Below are positions 44,796 to 52,950 of a stretch of 64,000 bases of DNA, one piece after another. Made by a program: the position numbers and the translations under genes. Numbering within the stretch: the stretch's first letter is position 1; every line of letters starts with the position of its first letter. Under the pieces are notes generated by a model. It searched no databases, was not told the DNA's origin, and saw nothing but the letters and a program-made list of their open reading frames with translations. Source of the stretch: Gemmatimonadota bacterium (GTDB lineage: Bacteria > Gemmatimonadota > Gemmatimonadetes > Gemmatimonadales > GWC2-71-9); contig JADKJZ010000014.1 of NCBI GenBank assembly GCA_016720805.1, positions 310,001 to 374,000 of the forward strand. The letters run 5' to 3'.

Positions 44796-46033
44796 CCATC
44801 ACCCGGCGCGACCTGCTGGCGCTCGCGGCGGCGATGCCCGCCTTCCGCGGGCTGGCGAACGCGCCGTTGCCGACGCGTGCCCGGGGTGCGCTGCCGCACG
44901 ACGCGGCGCCCGACGACGAGGCGGCGTGGGAGCGGATCGGCCAGCAGTTCGTGATCGAGGGGACGCACCTCAACACCGGCACGGTCGGCTCATCGCCGCT
45001 GCCGGTGATCGAGGCGACGATCCACCACCTCCGCGCCTTCGAGCGGATGATCGGCCAGGAGGCGGTCGACGGCGTCGCGCTGCACGCGGAGCTCGAGGCC
45101 TTCCTTGGCGCGTGGCCGGGATCGGTGGCGGTGGTGCGCAACACCACCGAGGCGATGAGCATCGTCGCGGCGGGGATCGACCTGCAGGCGGGCGATGAAG
45201 TCGTGTCGACGACGCACGAGCACATCGGCGGGCGCTGTTGCTGGGAACTGCTCGCGAAGCGCCGTGGCGTGGTCTACAAGACCTTCACTCCGCCACTCAA
45301 TCCTATGAGCGAGGCGGAACTCGCGGCGGCGTGGATGGCGCAGGTGACGCCGCGCACCAGAGTATTTTCCATCTCGCACGTGCTGTTCTCGACGGGGATG
45401 ATGCAGCCGGTGCGGGCACTGGTGCGGATGGCGCGCGAGCGCGGCATCATCACGGTGATCGACGGGGCGCACCCGCCCGGCCTGCTCGAGCTGAACCTGC
45501 GCGACCTCGACGCCGACTTCTACGCGTCGTCGCCGCACAAGTGGCTGCTGGCCCCGAAGGGAACCGGGCTGCTCATTGTGAGGCCCGATCGGATGGCGAC
45601 GACCTGGCCGTTGATCGGCTCCGGCGACTGGGCGGCGACCGACATCAAGCGATTCGAGCATGTCGGGACCAGCAATGAATCGCTGCTGGCCGGACTGCGC
45701 GCCGCGGTCCAGTTCCAGCAGACGATCGGTCGGCGGGCCATCGAGCTCCGCGCCCGTGGCCTCGCGACGCAGTTGCACACGATGCTCGCCAAGCTGCCGC
45801 GCGTCGAGATCGTGTCACCGACACGACCGGAGTTCCGGGCAGGGATGGTGGCGTTTCGGATGGCAGGGACGACGGCGCAGGCGCTGCAGGGCTATCTGGG
45901 GGCGCAGCGGATCAGGACACGGCGGATTGCGGAGTCGAACCTGGAGTATCTCCGCCTGAGCACGCACATCTACACCTTCCCGCGCGACCTCGAGCGGACG
46001 GTGGCCTTGCTCAAGGATGCGCCGCGCGGCTGA
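44792..46033 (+). CDS. Class V aminotransferase, isopenicillin-N-epimerase-like, with a Tat signal
   Basis: 413 residues. The N-terminus TRRDLLALAAAMPAF is a twin-arginine signal, so this PLP enzyme is probably exported folded with its cofactor. Fold motifs: THLNTGTVG near 60, VVRNTTEAMS, TVIDGAHPPG and the PLP lysine in SSPHKWLLAPKGTG near 250. Related proteins include CefD-like epimerases and cysteine desulfurase-like enzymes. Its last 64 nt are shared with the convergent mutY gene. Confidence 0.83.
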   Translation: MTITRRDLLALAAAMPAFRGLANAPLPTRARGALPHDAAPDDEAAWERIGQQFVIEGTHLNTGTVGSSPLPVIEATIHHLRAFERMIGQEAVDGVALHAELEAFLGAWPGSVAVVRNTTEAMSIVAAGIDLQAGDEVVSTTHEHIGGRCCWELLAKRRGVVYKTFTPPLNPMSEAELAAAWMAQVTPRTRVFSISHVLFSTGMMQPVRALVRMARERGIITVIDGAHPPGLLELNLRDLDADFYASSPHKWLLAPKGTGLLIVRPDRMATTWPLIGSGDWAATDIKRFEHVGTSNESLLAGLRAAVQFQQTIGRRAIELRARGLATQLHTMLAKLPRVEIVSPTRPEFRAGMVAFRMAGTTAQALQGYLGAQRIRTRRIAESNLEYLRLSTHIYTFPRDLERTVALLKDAPRG

Positions 46034-46701
46034 GCGGCGCCGGTGAGGCAGGCGCTGCGAACGGGGCAGATCGCGCATCGGGCAACGCGGGCCGTGCAAA
46101 TGAGCGCGCCGAGTTCCATCAGGGCCTGATTGGTGGCCCAGGCGGAGGGGCCGCGGCGCGGGACGAGTGCCTTGGCGGTGTCCCAGAGGATGTGTTCGCC
46201 GGCGGCACCCTTGGGCAGGTCGGGATGGAAGACGCGGCGCAGCACGCGCGCCACGTTGGTGTCGACGGCGGGCTCGGCCGACTCCCAGGCGAAGGATGCC
46301 ACCGCGCCGGCGGTGTAGCGCCCGACGCCGGGGAGGGCGCGCAACGCATCGGCATCCTGTGGCAGATTGCCGTCGTGGTCCGTCACCACGGTGCGAGCGA
46401 GGGCATGCAGGTTGGCAGCACGCCGATAGTAGCCGAGGCCGGCCCATGCTTCGCGAACGCGATTGGGGCGTGCGGCGGCCAGATGCTGGATGGTCGGGAA
46501 GCGGTCGAGGAAGCGGTGCCAGTAGCCTTCGACGCGGGAGACCTGGGTCTGCTGCAGCATCACTTCGGAGACGAGCACCTGGTACGGATCGCGGGTCCGA
46601 CGCCACGGCAGGTCCCGGCCGTGCTGGCGGAACCACGCCACGAGTCGGCGCTTGAAGCGGAGGCGGTGCGTCCGCGCATCGGGGATGGACTTGGGGCTCA
46701 C
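45970..46701 (-). CDS. mutY: A/G-specific adenine glycosylase, short form
   Basis: Base-excision repair enzyme that removes A opposite 8-oxoG. GTG 46701 gives 243 residues. Catalytic Glu46 (SEVMLQQTQV), the helix-hairpin-helix LPGVGRYTA (123-131), Asp147 (VDTNVAR) and the [4Fe-4S] cysteines 202, 209, 212 and 218 (C-x6-C-x2-C-x5-C) are all present. Protein ends 25 residues after the cluster, so the C-terminal MutT-like domain that recognises 8-oxoG in E. coli MutY (350 aa) is missing. Convergent overlap with the aminotransferase gene. Confidence 0.87.
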   Translation of the reverse strand: MSPKSIPDARTHRLRFKRRLVAWFRQHGRDLPWRRTRDPYQVLVSEVMLQQTQVSRVEGYWHRFLDRFPTIQHLAAARPNRVREAWAGLGYYRRAANLHALARTVVTDHDGNLPQDADALRALPGVGRYTAGAVASFAWESAEPAVDTNVARVLRRVFHPDLPKGAAGEHILWDTAKALVPRRGPSAWATNQALMELGALICTARVARCAICPVRSACLTGAAQPRGASLSKATVRSRSRGKV

Positions 46702-46753
46702 CGACGGACAAGATAAGGGGGACGATGTCGAGTCAGCATGAGGGGAGGAGCCG

Positions 46754-47539
46754 TTGAGCGGAGTCGTCGCGCAGGTCCAGCACCGTGCCGGGCGGATCGT
46801 GCTTGACACGCTCTCCGCGGTCGGTCGCTTTGCGCAACTGGTCGCCGAGATGGGGCGCGGGCTGGCGGAGTGGCGGATCTGGCTGCCCCGCACTCGGGAC
46901 GAGTGCTGGAGCATCGGCGTCGGCTCGCTCTTCATCGTGCTGCTGATCTCCTCCTTCGCCGGCGCGGTGACCGCCCTGCAGGCCGGCTACCAGTTCACCG
47001 GCAACATCCCGATCTACGTGGTCGGCTCGTTGGTGACGGAGTCGATCGTGCTGGAGCTCGGGCCGGTGCTCGTGGGACTGGTCCTGGCCGGACGCATCGG
47101 CGCCCGGTATGCCGCCGAACTCGGGACGATGCGGGTCACCGAGCAGATCGACGCGCTCGAATCGCTGGGACGCGCGCCATCGTCGCACCTGCTCGTGCCG
47201 CGCGTGATGGCGTGCCTGATCATGATCCCGATGCTGGTCATCATCGCCGACGTGACGGGCGTCCTCGCGGGCTGGGTGGCGGCCAAGCAGGCGCTGCCGA
47301 TCTCCGACCAGGACTTCATCTATGGCGCGCGCGTCTACTGGCGGCCGTTCGATGCCTACTACTCGGTCATCAAGGCCTTCTTCTTCGCGGGGGCCATCGG
47401 GCTCATCTCCTGCTACCGGGGCTTCACGACCCAGCAAGGGGCGGAGGGCGTCGGTCGCGCCACCACGGGCGCGGTGGTCACCATCTCGGTGGTGATCCTG
47501 CTGCTCGACACACTCCTCGCCAAGCTGTTGCTGAACTAG
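46754..47539 (+). CDS. mlaE: Mla-type ABC permease MlaE
   Basis: 261 residues from TTG 46754 with GGAGGAG 4 nt upstream. Permease of the phospholipid-trafficking system that keeps the outer membrane asymmetric. LELGPVLVGLVLAGRIGARYAAELGTMRVTEQIDAL (about 95-130) is the near-invariant MlaE signature; five or six helices surround it. One gene of mlaE-mlaF-mlaD. Confidence 0.92.
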   Translation: MSGVVAQVQHRAGRIVLDTLSAVGRFAQLVAEMGRGLAEWRIWLPRTRDECWSIGVGSLFIVLLISSFAGAVTALQAGYQFTGNIPIYVVGSLVTESIVLELGPVLVGLVLAGRIGARYAAELGTMRVTEQIDALESLGRAPSSHLLVPRVMACLIMIPMLVIIADVTGVLAGWVAAKQALPISDQDFIYGARVYWRPFDAYYSVIKAFFFAGAIGLISCYRGFTTQQGAEGVGRATTGAVVTISVVILLLDTLLAKLLLN

Positions 47540-48286
47540 ATGATCGAGATCAAGAACCTCGCGAAGCGCTTCGGCGCCCAGGTGATCCTCGACGGCGTGG
47601 ATCTCGTGGTGCAGGAAGGGGAGACGATGGCGCTGCTCGGCCCCTCGGGGACCGGCAAGAGCGTCCTGCTCAAGCACATCATCGGGCTGATCCGGCCAGA
47701 CGCCGGCGAAGTGATCGTCGACGGGCAAAACGTCGCCCTGCTCGGGCGCAAGGACCTCTCGGCCCTGCGCGGCACCATCGGGTATGTCTTCCAGAACGGG
47801 GCGCTGTTCGACTCGATGAATGTGTACGAGAACATCCGCCTCGGCCTCACCAAGCCGGAAGAGTTCGGCAACAAGGAAATTGCCGAGGCACGGGTGGCCG
47901 AGTGCCTGCGGCTGGTGAACCTGGTGCCCGAGACGCTCAAGAAGATGCCGGCCGAATTGTCGGGCGGGATGAAGAAGCGGGTCGGCATTGCCCGGGCGAT
48001 CGCCGGACGGCCGAAGTACCTGTTGTACGACGAGCCGACGTCGGGGCTCGACCCGGTGAACTCCGACATCATCGACGCGCTGATCAAGCGCCTCGACACC
48101 GAGCTGGGCGTCACCTCGATCATGGTGACCCACGACGTGCGCGGCGCGTTCCGCACCGCCGACCGGATTGCCCTGCTCACGGCGGGGAAGGTCGTGGCGG
48201 TGGGAACGCCGGCCGAGTTCCGCGAATCGACCGTACCCGAGGTCCGCGCGTTCCTGGAGCGCGACTTCGACAACGAGCCTCTCTGA
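47540..48286 (+). CDS. mlaF: Mla-type ABC ATPase MlaF
   Basis: 248 residues. Walker A GPSGTGKS (near 35), FVFQNGALFDSMNVYEN, signature LSGGMKKRVGIARAI and Walker B LLYDEPTSGLDP. The ALFDS(M/L) after the Q-loop is characteristic of the MlaF/Ttg2A group. Starts the base after the mlaE stop. Confidence 0.93.
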   Translation: MIEIKNLAKRFGAQVILDGVDLVVQEGETMALLGPSGTGKSVLLKHIIGLIRPDAGEVIVDGQNVALLGRKDLSALRGTIGYVFQNGALFDSMNVYENIRLGLTKPEEFGNKEIAEARVAECLRLVNLVPETLKKMPAELSGGMKKRVGIARAIAGRPKYLLYDEPTSGLDPVNSDIIDALIKRLDTELGVTSIMVTHDVRGAFRTADRIALLTAGKVVAVGTPAEFRESTVPEVRAFLERDFDNEPL

Positions 48287-48299
48287 CCATGAGCAACTG

Positions 48300-49178
48300 A
48301 TGCACTCCTATCACAAGGAAGCCACCGTCGGCGCCGTCGTCATCGTGGCCATCGCTGCGTTCATTGGCGGAACGCTCTGGCTGCGCGGGAAGTCGATCGG
48401 CAAGCCCGAATTGAACGTGGTCTTCGCCGACATCGGCAACCTCAAGGAGGGGGCGCCGGTGCGCATCTCCGGGGCGCCGGTGGGCCGCGTCGAGGAGATC
48501 GTGTTCGAAGGCGTCGGCAAGGTGCGCGTCGGCGTGGTCTTCTCGGTGGACAACATCACGCCCGCCGCGACGGCGCGCGCCTCGATCGGCTCGATCGGGA
48601 TGCTTGGCGACGCGGTGATCAACCTCGACCCGGGCCAGGGCGCCCCGCTCGCCCGCGGCGCCACCATCCAGGGGACGACCGAGGTGGGCCTGTTCGACAA
48701 GGGCGCCGTCCTCGCCGATCAGGCCACGGTCGCGATGACGTCGCTGAACAAGATGCTCGACACCGCCCTGGTGGTGGAGCTCAAGCAGACGTTGGCCGCG
48801 AGCCAGCGGTTGCTGAGCTACTATGGCGACGCGAAGAACGGTCCGACCGCGGAAGTGAATGCGACGATGCGGGCACTGCGGACGACCTCGGCGCGGCTCG
48901 ACTCGACGCTGGCTGGTGTCGACGCTCCGGCGCTGACGGCACGGCTCGACACCACCATGCGGTCGGCGGGGAACCTCTCCGACCGCCTGGCCGCCACCAG
49001 CACGCGGGTCGATGCCATGCTGGCCCGGATCGAGCGCGGCGAGGGCACCCTCGGGAAGCTCGCCAGCGATACCCTGCTCTACAGCGACTTGCGGCGCACG
49101 ATGAAGGCGACGGCCGACTTGATCGACGAGATCAAGAAGAACCCCGGCAAGCTGGGGATCACGATCCGGGTCTTCTAG
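48300..49178 (+). CDS. mlaD: MCE-domain lipid-binding protein MlaD
   Basis: 292 residues from ATG 48300. A single N-terminal helix (VGAVVIVAIAAFIGGTLWL, 10-28) anchors it to the inner membrane; the MCE beta-barrel (about 35-115, NLKEGAPVRISGAPVGRVEEI) carries phospholipid. A C-terminal coiled region of about 150 residues with LGKLASDTLLYSDL follows, as in long MlaD proteins of organisms lacking mlaC in the operon. No mlaC or mlaB is in this window. Confidence 0.9.
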   Translation: MHSYHKEATVGAVVIVAIAAFIGGTLWLRGKSIGKPELNVVFADIGNLKEGAPVRISGAPVGRVEEIVFEGVGKVRVGVVFSVDNITPAATARASIGSIGMLGDAVINLDPGQGAPLARGATIQGTTEVGLFDKGAVLADQATVAMTSLNKMLDTALVVELKQTLAASQRLLSYYGDAKNGPTAEVNATMRALRTTSARLDSTLAGVDAPALTARLDTTMRSAGNLSDRLAATSTRVDAMLARIERGEGTLGKLASDTLLYSDLRRTMKATADLIDEIKKNPGKLGITIRVF

Positions 49179-49274
49179 GGAACTTGTCCCCGGTGGGTGG
49201 CGTATCCGAGGTTAGACTTTGGGGCGGCTCATCCGGTCGCCCCGTTCGTTGCGCGCCAATTCCCGGGAGTTCCC

Positions 49275-49835
49275 GTGTCCGACATGCAGCAGCACATCCG
49301 CGGCATCCTCCTCGCCCTGGGCGAGGACCCCGACCGCGATGGTCTCCAGAAGACGCCCGAGCGGGTCGAGAAGGCACTGCAGTTCCTCACCCAGGGGTAC
49401 CAGCAGAGCGCCGAGCGGGTGATCGGCGACGCCCTCTTCGAGGAGACGCACCACAACATGGTGCTGGTCCGCGACATCGAGTTCTACTCGATGTGCGAGC
49501 ACCACATGCTGCCGTTCTTCGGAAAGGCGCACGTCGCCTACATCCCGGGCGGGAGGATCGTCGGGCTGTCGAAGATGGCGCGGGTGGTCGATGTCTTCGC
49601 GCGGCGGCTGCAGGTGCAGGAGCGGATGACGGACCAGATCGCGGATGCGCTCGGGAAGGAGCTGCAGCCGCGAGGCGTCGGCGTGGTGCTCGAGGCGCAG
49701 CACTTCTGCATGATGATGCGCGGGGTGCAGAAGCAGGACAGCAGCACGATCACCTCCGCGATGCGCGGCGCCTTCCTCGACGACCCCGCGACGCGCGAGG
49801 AATTCCTCCGCCTGGTCCACAGCCGCTCACGATGA
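49275..49835 (+). CDS. folE: GTP cyclohydrolase I
   Basis: Makes dihydroneopterin triphosphate, the first step of folate and queuosine precursor synthesis. GTG 49275, with GGGAG 6 nt upstream, gives 186 residues, the family size; a GTG at 49197 is possible but adds unrelated residues. Zinc ligands Cys74, His77 (MCEHH) and Cys145 (HFCMMMRG) are present. ATGA overlap with the RNase Z gene. Confidence 0.93.
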   Translation: MSDMQQHIRGILLALGEDPDRDGLQKTPERVEKALQFLTQGYQQSAERVIGDALFEETHHNMVLVRDIEFYSMCEHHMLPFFGKAHVAYIPGGRIVGLSKMARVVDVFARRLQVQERMTDQIADALGKELQPRGVGVVLEAQHFCMMMRGVQKQDSSTITSAMRGAFLDDPATREEFLRLVHSRSR

Positions 49836-50762
49836 TTCAGGTCACCTTCTCGGCACCAGTGCGGCGGTCCCGACCGTGGATCGCAACGTCTCCGGCCTGA
49901 TGATCCAGCGGGCGGGCGAATCGTTGCTGTTCGATTGCGGCGAGGGACGCAGCGGCAGATGATGCGCTACGGCACCGGCTTCCTGGTGAACGACATCTTC
50001 CTGACGCACTATCACACCGATCACACCCTCGGCATCCCGGGACTGCTGCGCGGGATGTCGATGCAGGCGCGCACCGCGCCGCTCCGCTTTCACGGGCCGC
50101 GTGGCGCCGAGCGTCAGATCGGCCAGTTGGTGGCGCTGGGGATGGACCGGACGAAGTTCGAGGTCGAGATCGTCGAATTGAAGCCGGGTGATGTGTTGCC
50201 GCGCGGGGACTACGACCTGATGGTCGGCGAGGCGTCGCACCGCGGCGAGTGCCTCTCGTACGCCCTGGTCGAACACGAGCGGCTCGGGCGCTTCGACCCC
50301 GAGCTGGCGCGATCGCTGGGCATCCCCGAGGGGCCGCTCTGGGGGAAGTTGCACCGTGGCGAGGCGGTGCCGGATGGCAGCGGCCGGATGGTGACGTCGG
50401 AGGCGCTGGTCGGCCCGGCGCGTCGCGGTCGCAAGGTGGTGTACACCGGCGACACGGTGCCGTGCGAGAGCGTGCGCGTTCTGGCACAGGGTGCCGACCT
50501 GCTGATTCACGAGGCGACGTTCGGCGAGGACGAGAAGGAGCGCGCCCTCGAGACGCGGCACAGCCTCGCGCGCGAGGCGGCGATGGTGGCGCGCGACGCG
50601 GGCGTGCGCCAGCTCTACCTCACCCACATCTCGGCGCGCTACAGCCGCGAGGCCCCCGAGCTTGCGGCGCAGGCGCGCGCGGTGTTTCCCGATACCACGA
50701 TTGCACGGGACGGGATGATCGTCGAGGTCGGGTTCGGGGACGACACGAAGGTGTCATCCTGA
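49832..50762 (+). pseudogene. rnz: Ribonuclease Z, interrupted by two 1-nt deletions
   Basis: tRNA 3'-end endonuclease. From ATG 49832 (overlapping folE) the product reads MIQVTF, then must shift near 49850 to give LGTSAAVPTVDRNVSG, and again near 49945 to continue as TQRQMMRYGTGF. Both shifts are single missing bases, so 310 residues of normal RNase Z are spread over three frames. The catalytic HYHTDH (canonical HLHGDH), the HEATFGEDE loop and the C-terminal THISARYS are intact. Either a sequencing/assembly error or a decayed essential gene. The last frame alone (from 49935) lacks the N-terminal strand pair. Confidence 0.85.
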
Positions 50763-50806
50763 GCGAAGCGACGGCGTAGCCGGCGCGGAGTCGAAGGACC
50801 TCTTGT
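50755..50806. repeat. Dispersed intergenic repeat of the CCTGAGCGAAGCG...GAGTCGAAGGACC type
   Basis: ATCCTGAGCGAAGCGACG and GAGTCGAAGGACCT lie at 50757-50804, straddling the end of rnz. This short GC-rich pattern is a common dispersed intergenic sequence in many bacterial genomes. Function unknown. Confidence 0.45.
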
Positions 50807-50886
50807 GTGGCGCGCGGCTCGGGGCTCGCTGACGCTGCGGTCCGACGTCGCACGCCGGCGGTGACGGGCCAATGCGCCTGGGAAAG

Positions 50887-50910
50887 AGGGGCGAGGCATG
50901 CCTCGCCCCT
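50887..50910. repeat. 24-nt perfect palindrome
   Basis: Arms AGGGGCGAGGC and its complement flank a central AT. Looks like a REP-type unit. A second hairpin (GGCGCCCCC/GGGGGCGCC, 51050-51080) lies 140 nt further. The rest of 50763-51168 holds no gene that I can see. Confidence 0.6.
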
Positions 50911-51049
50911 ACGCGGTCCTCGCGTCAACGACCCCGACTCCGCGCGCCCCTCAACATCCCCTTAAGCGTGAAGCGGGCCCGGCGCTGGGGGGCCGGGCGA
51001 GCGGGTTCCGTGTCGTCGAGCCCTCTCCTCCGCCGGACGTGCCGATTGC

Positions 51050-51080
51050 GGCGCCCCCGACATGCTTCATAGGGGGCGCC
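51050..51080 (-). terminator. GC hairpin downstream of the photolyase gene
   Basis: 9-bp perfect stem with a 13-nt loop, about 90 nt beyond the photolyase stop. No T-run on either strand, so the terminator call is weak. Confidence 0.3.
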
Positions 51081-51168
51081 GCGGCGAAGACGCTTGGAAC
51101 ACGCGAGACCGGAGCCCCCAGGCTGGGCCCGCGGGGCACCGCGGTCTGACGGCCGCGGCCGAAAGCCG

Positions 51169-52665
51169 TTACGCCATGCTCTGGATGTACCGCTCCACGT
51201 CGAACTTGCCGGATGCCGCCTTGAGGGACATGTAGCGCACGGTGCCGAAGACCGGGCGACGGTAGAAGGGGCGGTCGAACTTCCCGAAGCACCAGAGGAT
51301 GCCGCCGTAGCTGTTCGGGTCGCGGCCGTCGAGCGAGTACTTGTTGTTGAGGTGTTCCAGGAGCCGGAGGGCGCGCTCCGGGTTTTCGGTCCAGCCGATG
51401 ATGCTCTTCCCCCACAACATCCGCATGTAGTTGTGCATCCAGCCATCGCGCAGGTAGGAACGCTGCGCGGCGTTCCAGAGCTCGTTGTCGGTCCGCGCAA
51501 ACTCGAGCTCGTCGTCGCGGTAGAGGGTGCGCGGGTCATCGCTATGGTCGGCGAGTTCCTTTTGCGCCCACTCCGGCACGGCGGCCATGGTGCGGTGCCT
51601 CGGCTCGAAGCGGCAGAGGTTGAACGCGAGCTCGCGCCAAGTGAGGGTCTCGTCGAGAAATTTGTCGTACTGCTCCGACGGCCCCTCTGACTTGGCGGTG
51701 AGGAGCATCTCGTGCACCGAGACGTGCCCGAAGTGGAGCCACGGCGACAGCTTCGAAGTGGCGTCGACATTCGGGTCGTTGCGCTCCAGGTAGCGCGGCA
51801 GGCCGTGTTCCGCGAACCAGTCGAGTCGGGTGCGGGCGGCCACGCTGCCACCGCGCCAGCCACGTGCCGGGGCGACCGAATGATCAATCGGGCAGCCCGC
51901 AACGAGCTCGGCGATCCGCTCCTCGGTCACGATCGTCGGCTCGAACGGCAGTGACACTGGGGTGGTGTGGCGCGGCGTGCTGTTCGGCACCGGCTGCAGC
52001 CAGCTATCGAGGTCCTTCATCAGCACCGGGCGAATGTGCCGCGCGCCGCTGAACGCCTTCTCCAGCGACTGGGCCGGGACCACGGTCGCTGAATCGACCG
52101 CCACCACCGGCGCATCGATCGCCTCGCGCAACTGCTTGAGCTGCCGCGGCATGATGAAGGTCGGGAACCAGTCGGTCACCACCAGCGAGGCACGAGCGGA
52201 CAACGCCTTCAGGTTGGCATGATGGTCGACGCCATCGCCCTGCACCCGCTGGTCGAGGAAGTGGGCGAACTGGATTCCCTTCTTGGCGAACCCCGCCGCC
52301 ATGTCGATCACCCCTTCGAGCATGAAGGTGTGGAAGCGGTCGCTCGCCCATGGATAATCCGGCCGCAACGAGAAGTAGGCGAGCACCGGCACGCCGAGTT
52401 CATCCGCCTGCTCGATGGCATACTCGAGGGCGAAGTTGTCGTGCGCCCGTTGGGTGACCTGGATCCAGTAGAGGACGAATTCGCCCCCCGCGCGGGGGCG
52501 GAGGTGGGAGGCGCCGGCGGGGAGCCAGAGGCGGGCATCGGAGAGCGGGGCGGAGCCGAGGGAGGGGGCCGCGGGGGGGGGGGCTGCCCTGGAGCGGCGT
52601 GCGGGGGGGGCGGCGGGGGGTGAAAGGTCCGGGAGGGGACGAAAGCGGCCGAGCCTCCTGGCCAC
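51169..52665 (-). CDS. phr: Class II deoxyribodipyrimidine photolyase; start unresolved
   Basis: Light-driven repair of cyclobutane pyrimidine dimers with FADH-. Class II motifs are strong: FVLYWIQVTQRAHDNFALEYAI near the start, TDNELWNAAQ, WMHNYMRMLWGKSIIGW and NKYSLDGRDPNSYGGILWC. A homologous start is expected only 10-20 residues before FVLYW (about 52500). The 60 residues before that are Pro/Ala/Arg-rich and coded by a poly-G-filled stretch, so I doubt everything beyond about 52500. Core enzyme is about 440-450 residues, as usual. Confidence 0.88.
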   Translation of the reverse strand: MARRLGRFRPLPDLSPPAAPPARRSRAAPPPAAPSLGSAPLSDARLWLPAGASHLRPRAGGEFVLYWIQVTQRAHDNFALEYAIEQADELGVPVLAYFSLRPDYPWASDRFHTFMLEGVIDMAAGFAKKGIQFAHFLDQRVQGDGVDHHANLKALSARASLVVTDWFPTFIMPRQLKQLREAIDAPVVAVDSATVVPAQSLEKAFSGARHIRPVLMKDLDSWLQPVPNSTPRHTTPVSLPFEPTIVTEERIAELVAGCPIDHSVAPARGWRGGSVAARTRLDWFAEHGLPRYLERNDPNVDATSKLSPWLHFGHVSVHEMLLTAKSEGPSEQYDKFLDETLTWRELAFNLCRFEPRHRTMAAVPEWAQKELADHSDDPRTLYRDDELEFARTDNELWNAAQRSYLRDGWMHNYMRMLWGKSIIGWTENPERALRLLEHLNNKYSLDGRDPNSYGGILWCFGKFDRPFYRRPVFGTVRYMSLKAASGKFDVERYIQSMA

Positions 52666-52760
52666 CCGTCACGAACTCTACCCCGAGGGGCGGTGGAGGG
52701 GTGGCGCGTTGTTTTGGGGCCCCGGGGGGGCGCCCCGGCCCGCGGCCCCACATCTCACGC
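52555..52760. other. Low-complexity G-run stretch, suspected assembly artefact
   Basis: Runs of 7-11 G alternate with short ordinary words, G-rich on the left and C-rich further right. It interrupts the 5' end of the photolyase gene and the region before the tRNA. No homology or gene is evident. Confidence 0.5.
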
Positions 52761-52780
52761 CCTTCGACCGGCCGTTACCC

Positions 52781-52810
52781 TTGCTCCCACCCCCCCGCCC
52801 GCCATATCTT
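52781..52810 (+). promoter_or_regulatory. Promoter of tRNA-Ala
   Basis: TTGCTC (52781-52786), an 18-bp spacer, then TATCTT (52805-52810), 14 nt before the mature tRNA. Same TTGC...TAnnTT form as in front of tRNA-Gln. Confidence 0.5.
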
Positions 52811-52824
52811 GTCGGCCCCAACAG

Positions 52825-52897
52825 GGGGCTGTAGCTCAGCTGGGAGAGCGCTGCATTCGCATTGCAGAGGTCAGGGGTTCGAACCCCCTCAGCTCCA
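52825..52897 (+). tRNA. tRNA-Ala (anticodon CGC)
   Basis: 73-nt cloverleaf. Acceptor GGGGCTG pairs with CAGCTCC including the G3-U70 wobble that identifies alanine tRNAs. The D-arm is GCTC...GAGC, the anticodon arm CTGCA-TTCGCAT-TGCAG (CGC) and the T-arm GGGGTTCGAACCCC. Discriminator A; no encoded CCA. Confidence 0.96.
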
Positions 52898-52900
52898 TCT

Positions 52901-52935
52901 GCCCGATCCGGCCCGCCGGTTCGGGCATTGTTTTT
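52901..52935 (+). terminator. Rho-independent terminator after tRNA-Ala
   Basis: Hairpin GCCCGA-T-CCGG / CCGG-T-TCGGGC with loop CCCG (one T-T mismatch) followed by ATTGTTTTT. Confidence 0.8.
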
Positions 52936-52950
52936 GCCCCCTCGCTGGGC

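Noticed and set aside
52693..52950. N-terminal extension of the HD-GYP frame
   Set aside because: It would run through tRNA-Ala and its terminator; ATG 52951 lies just after the terminator.
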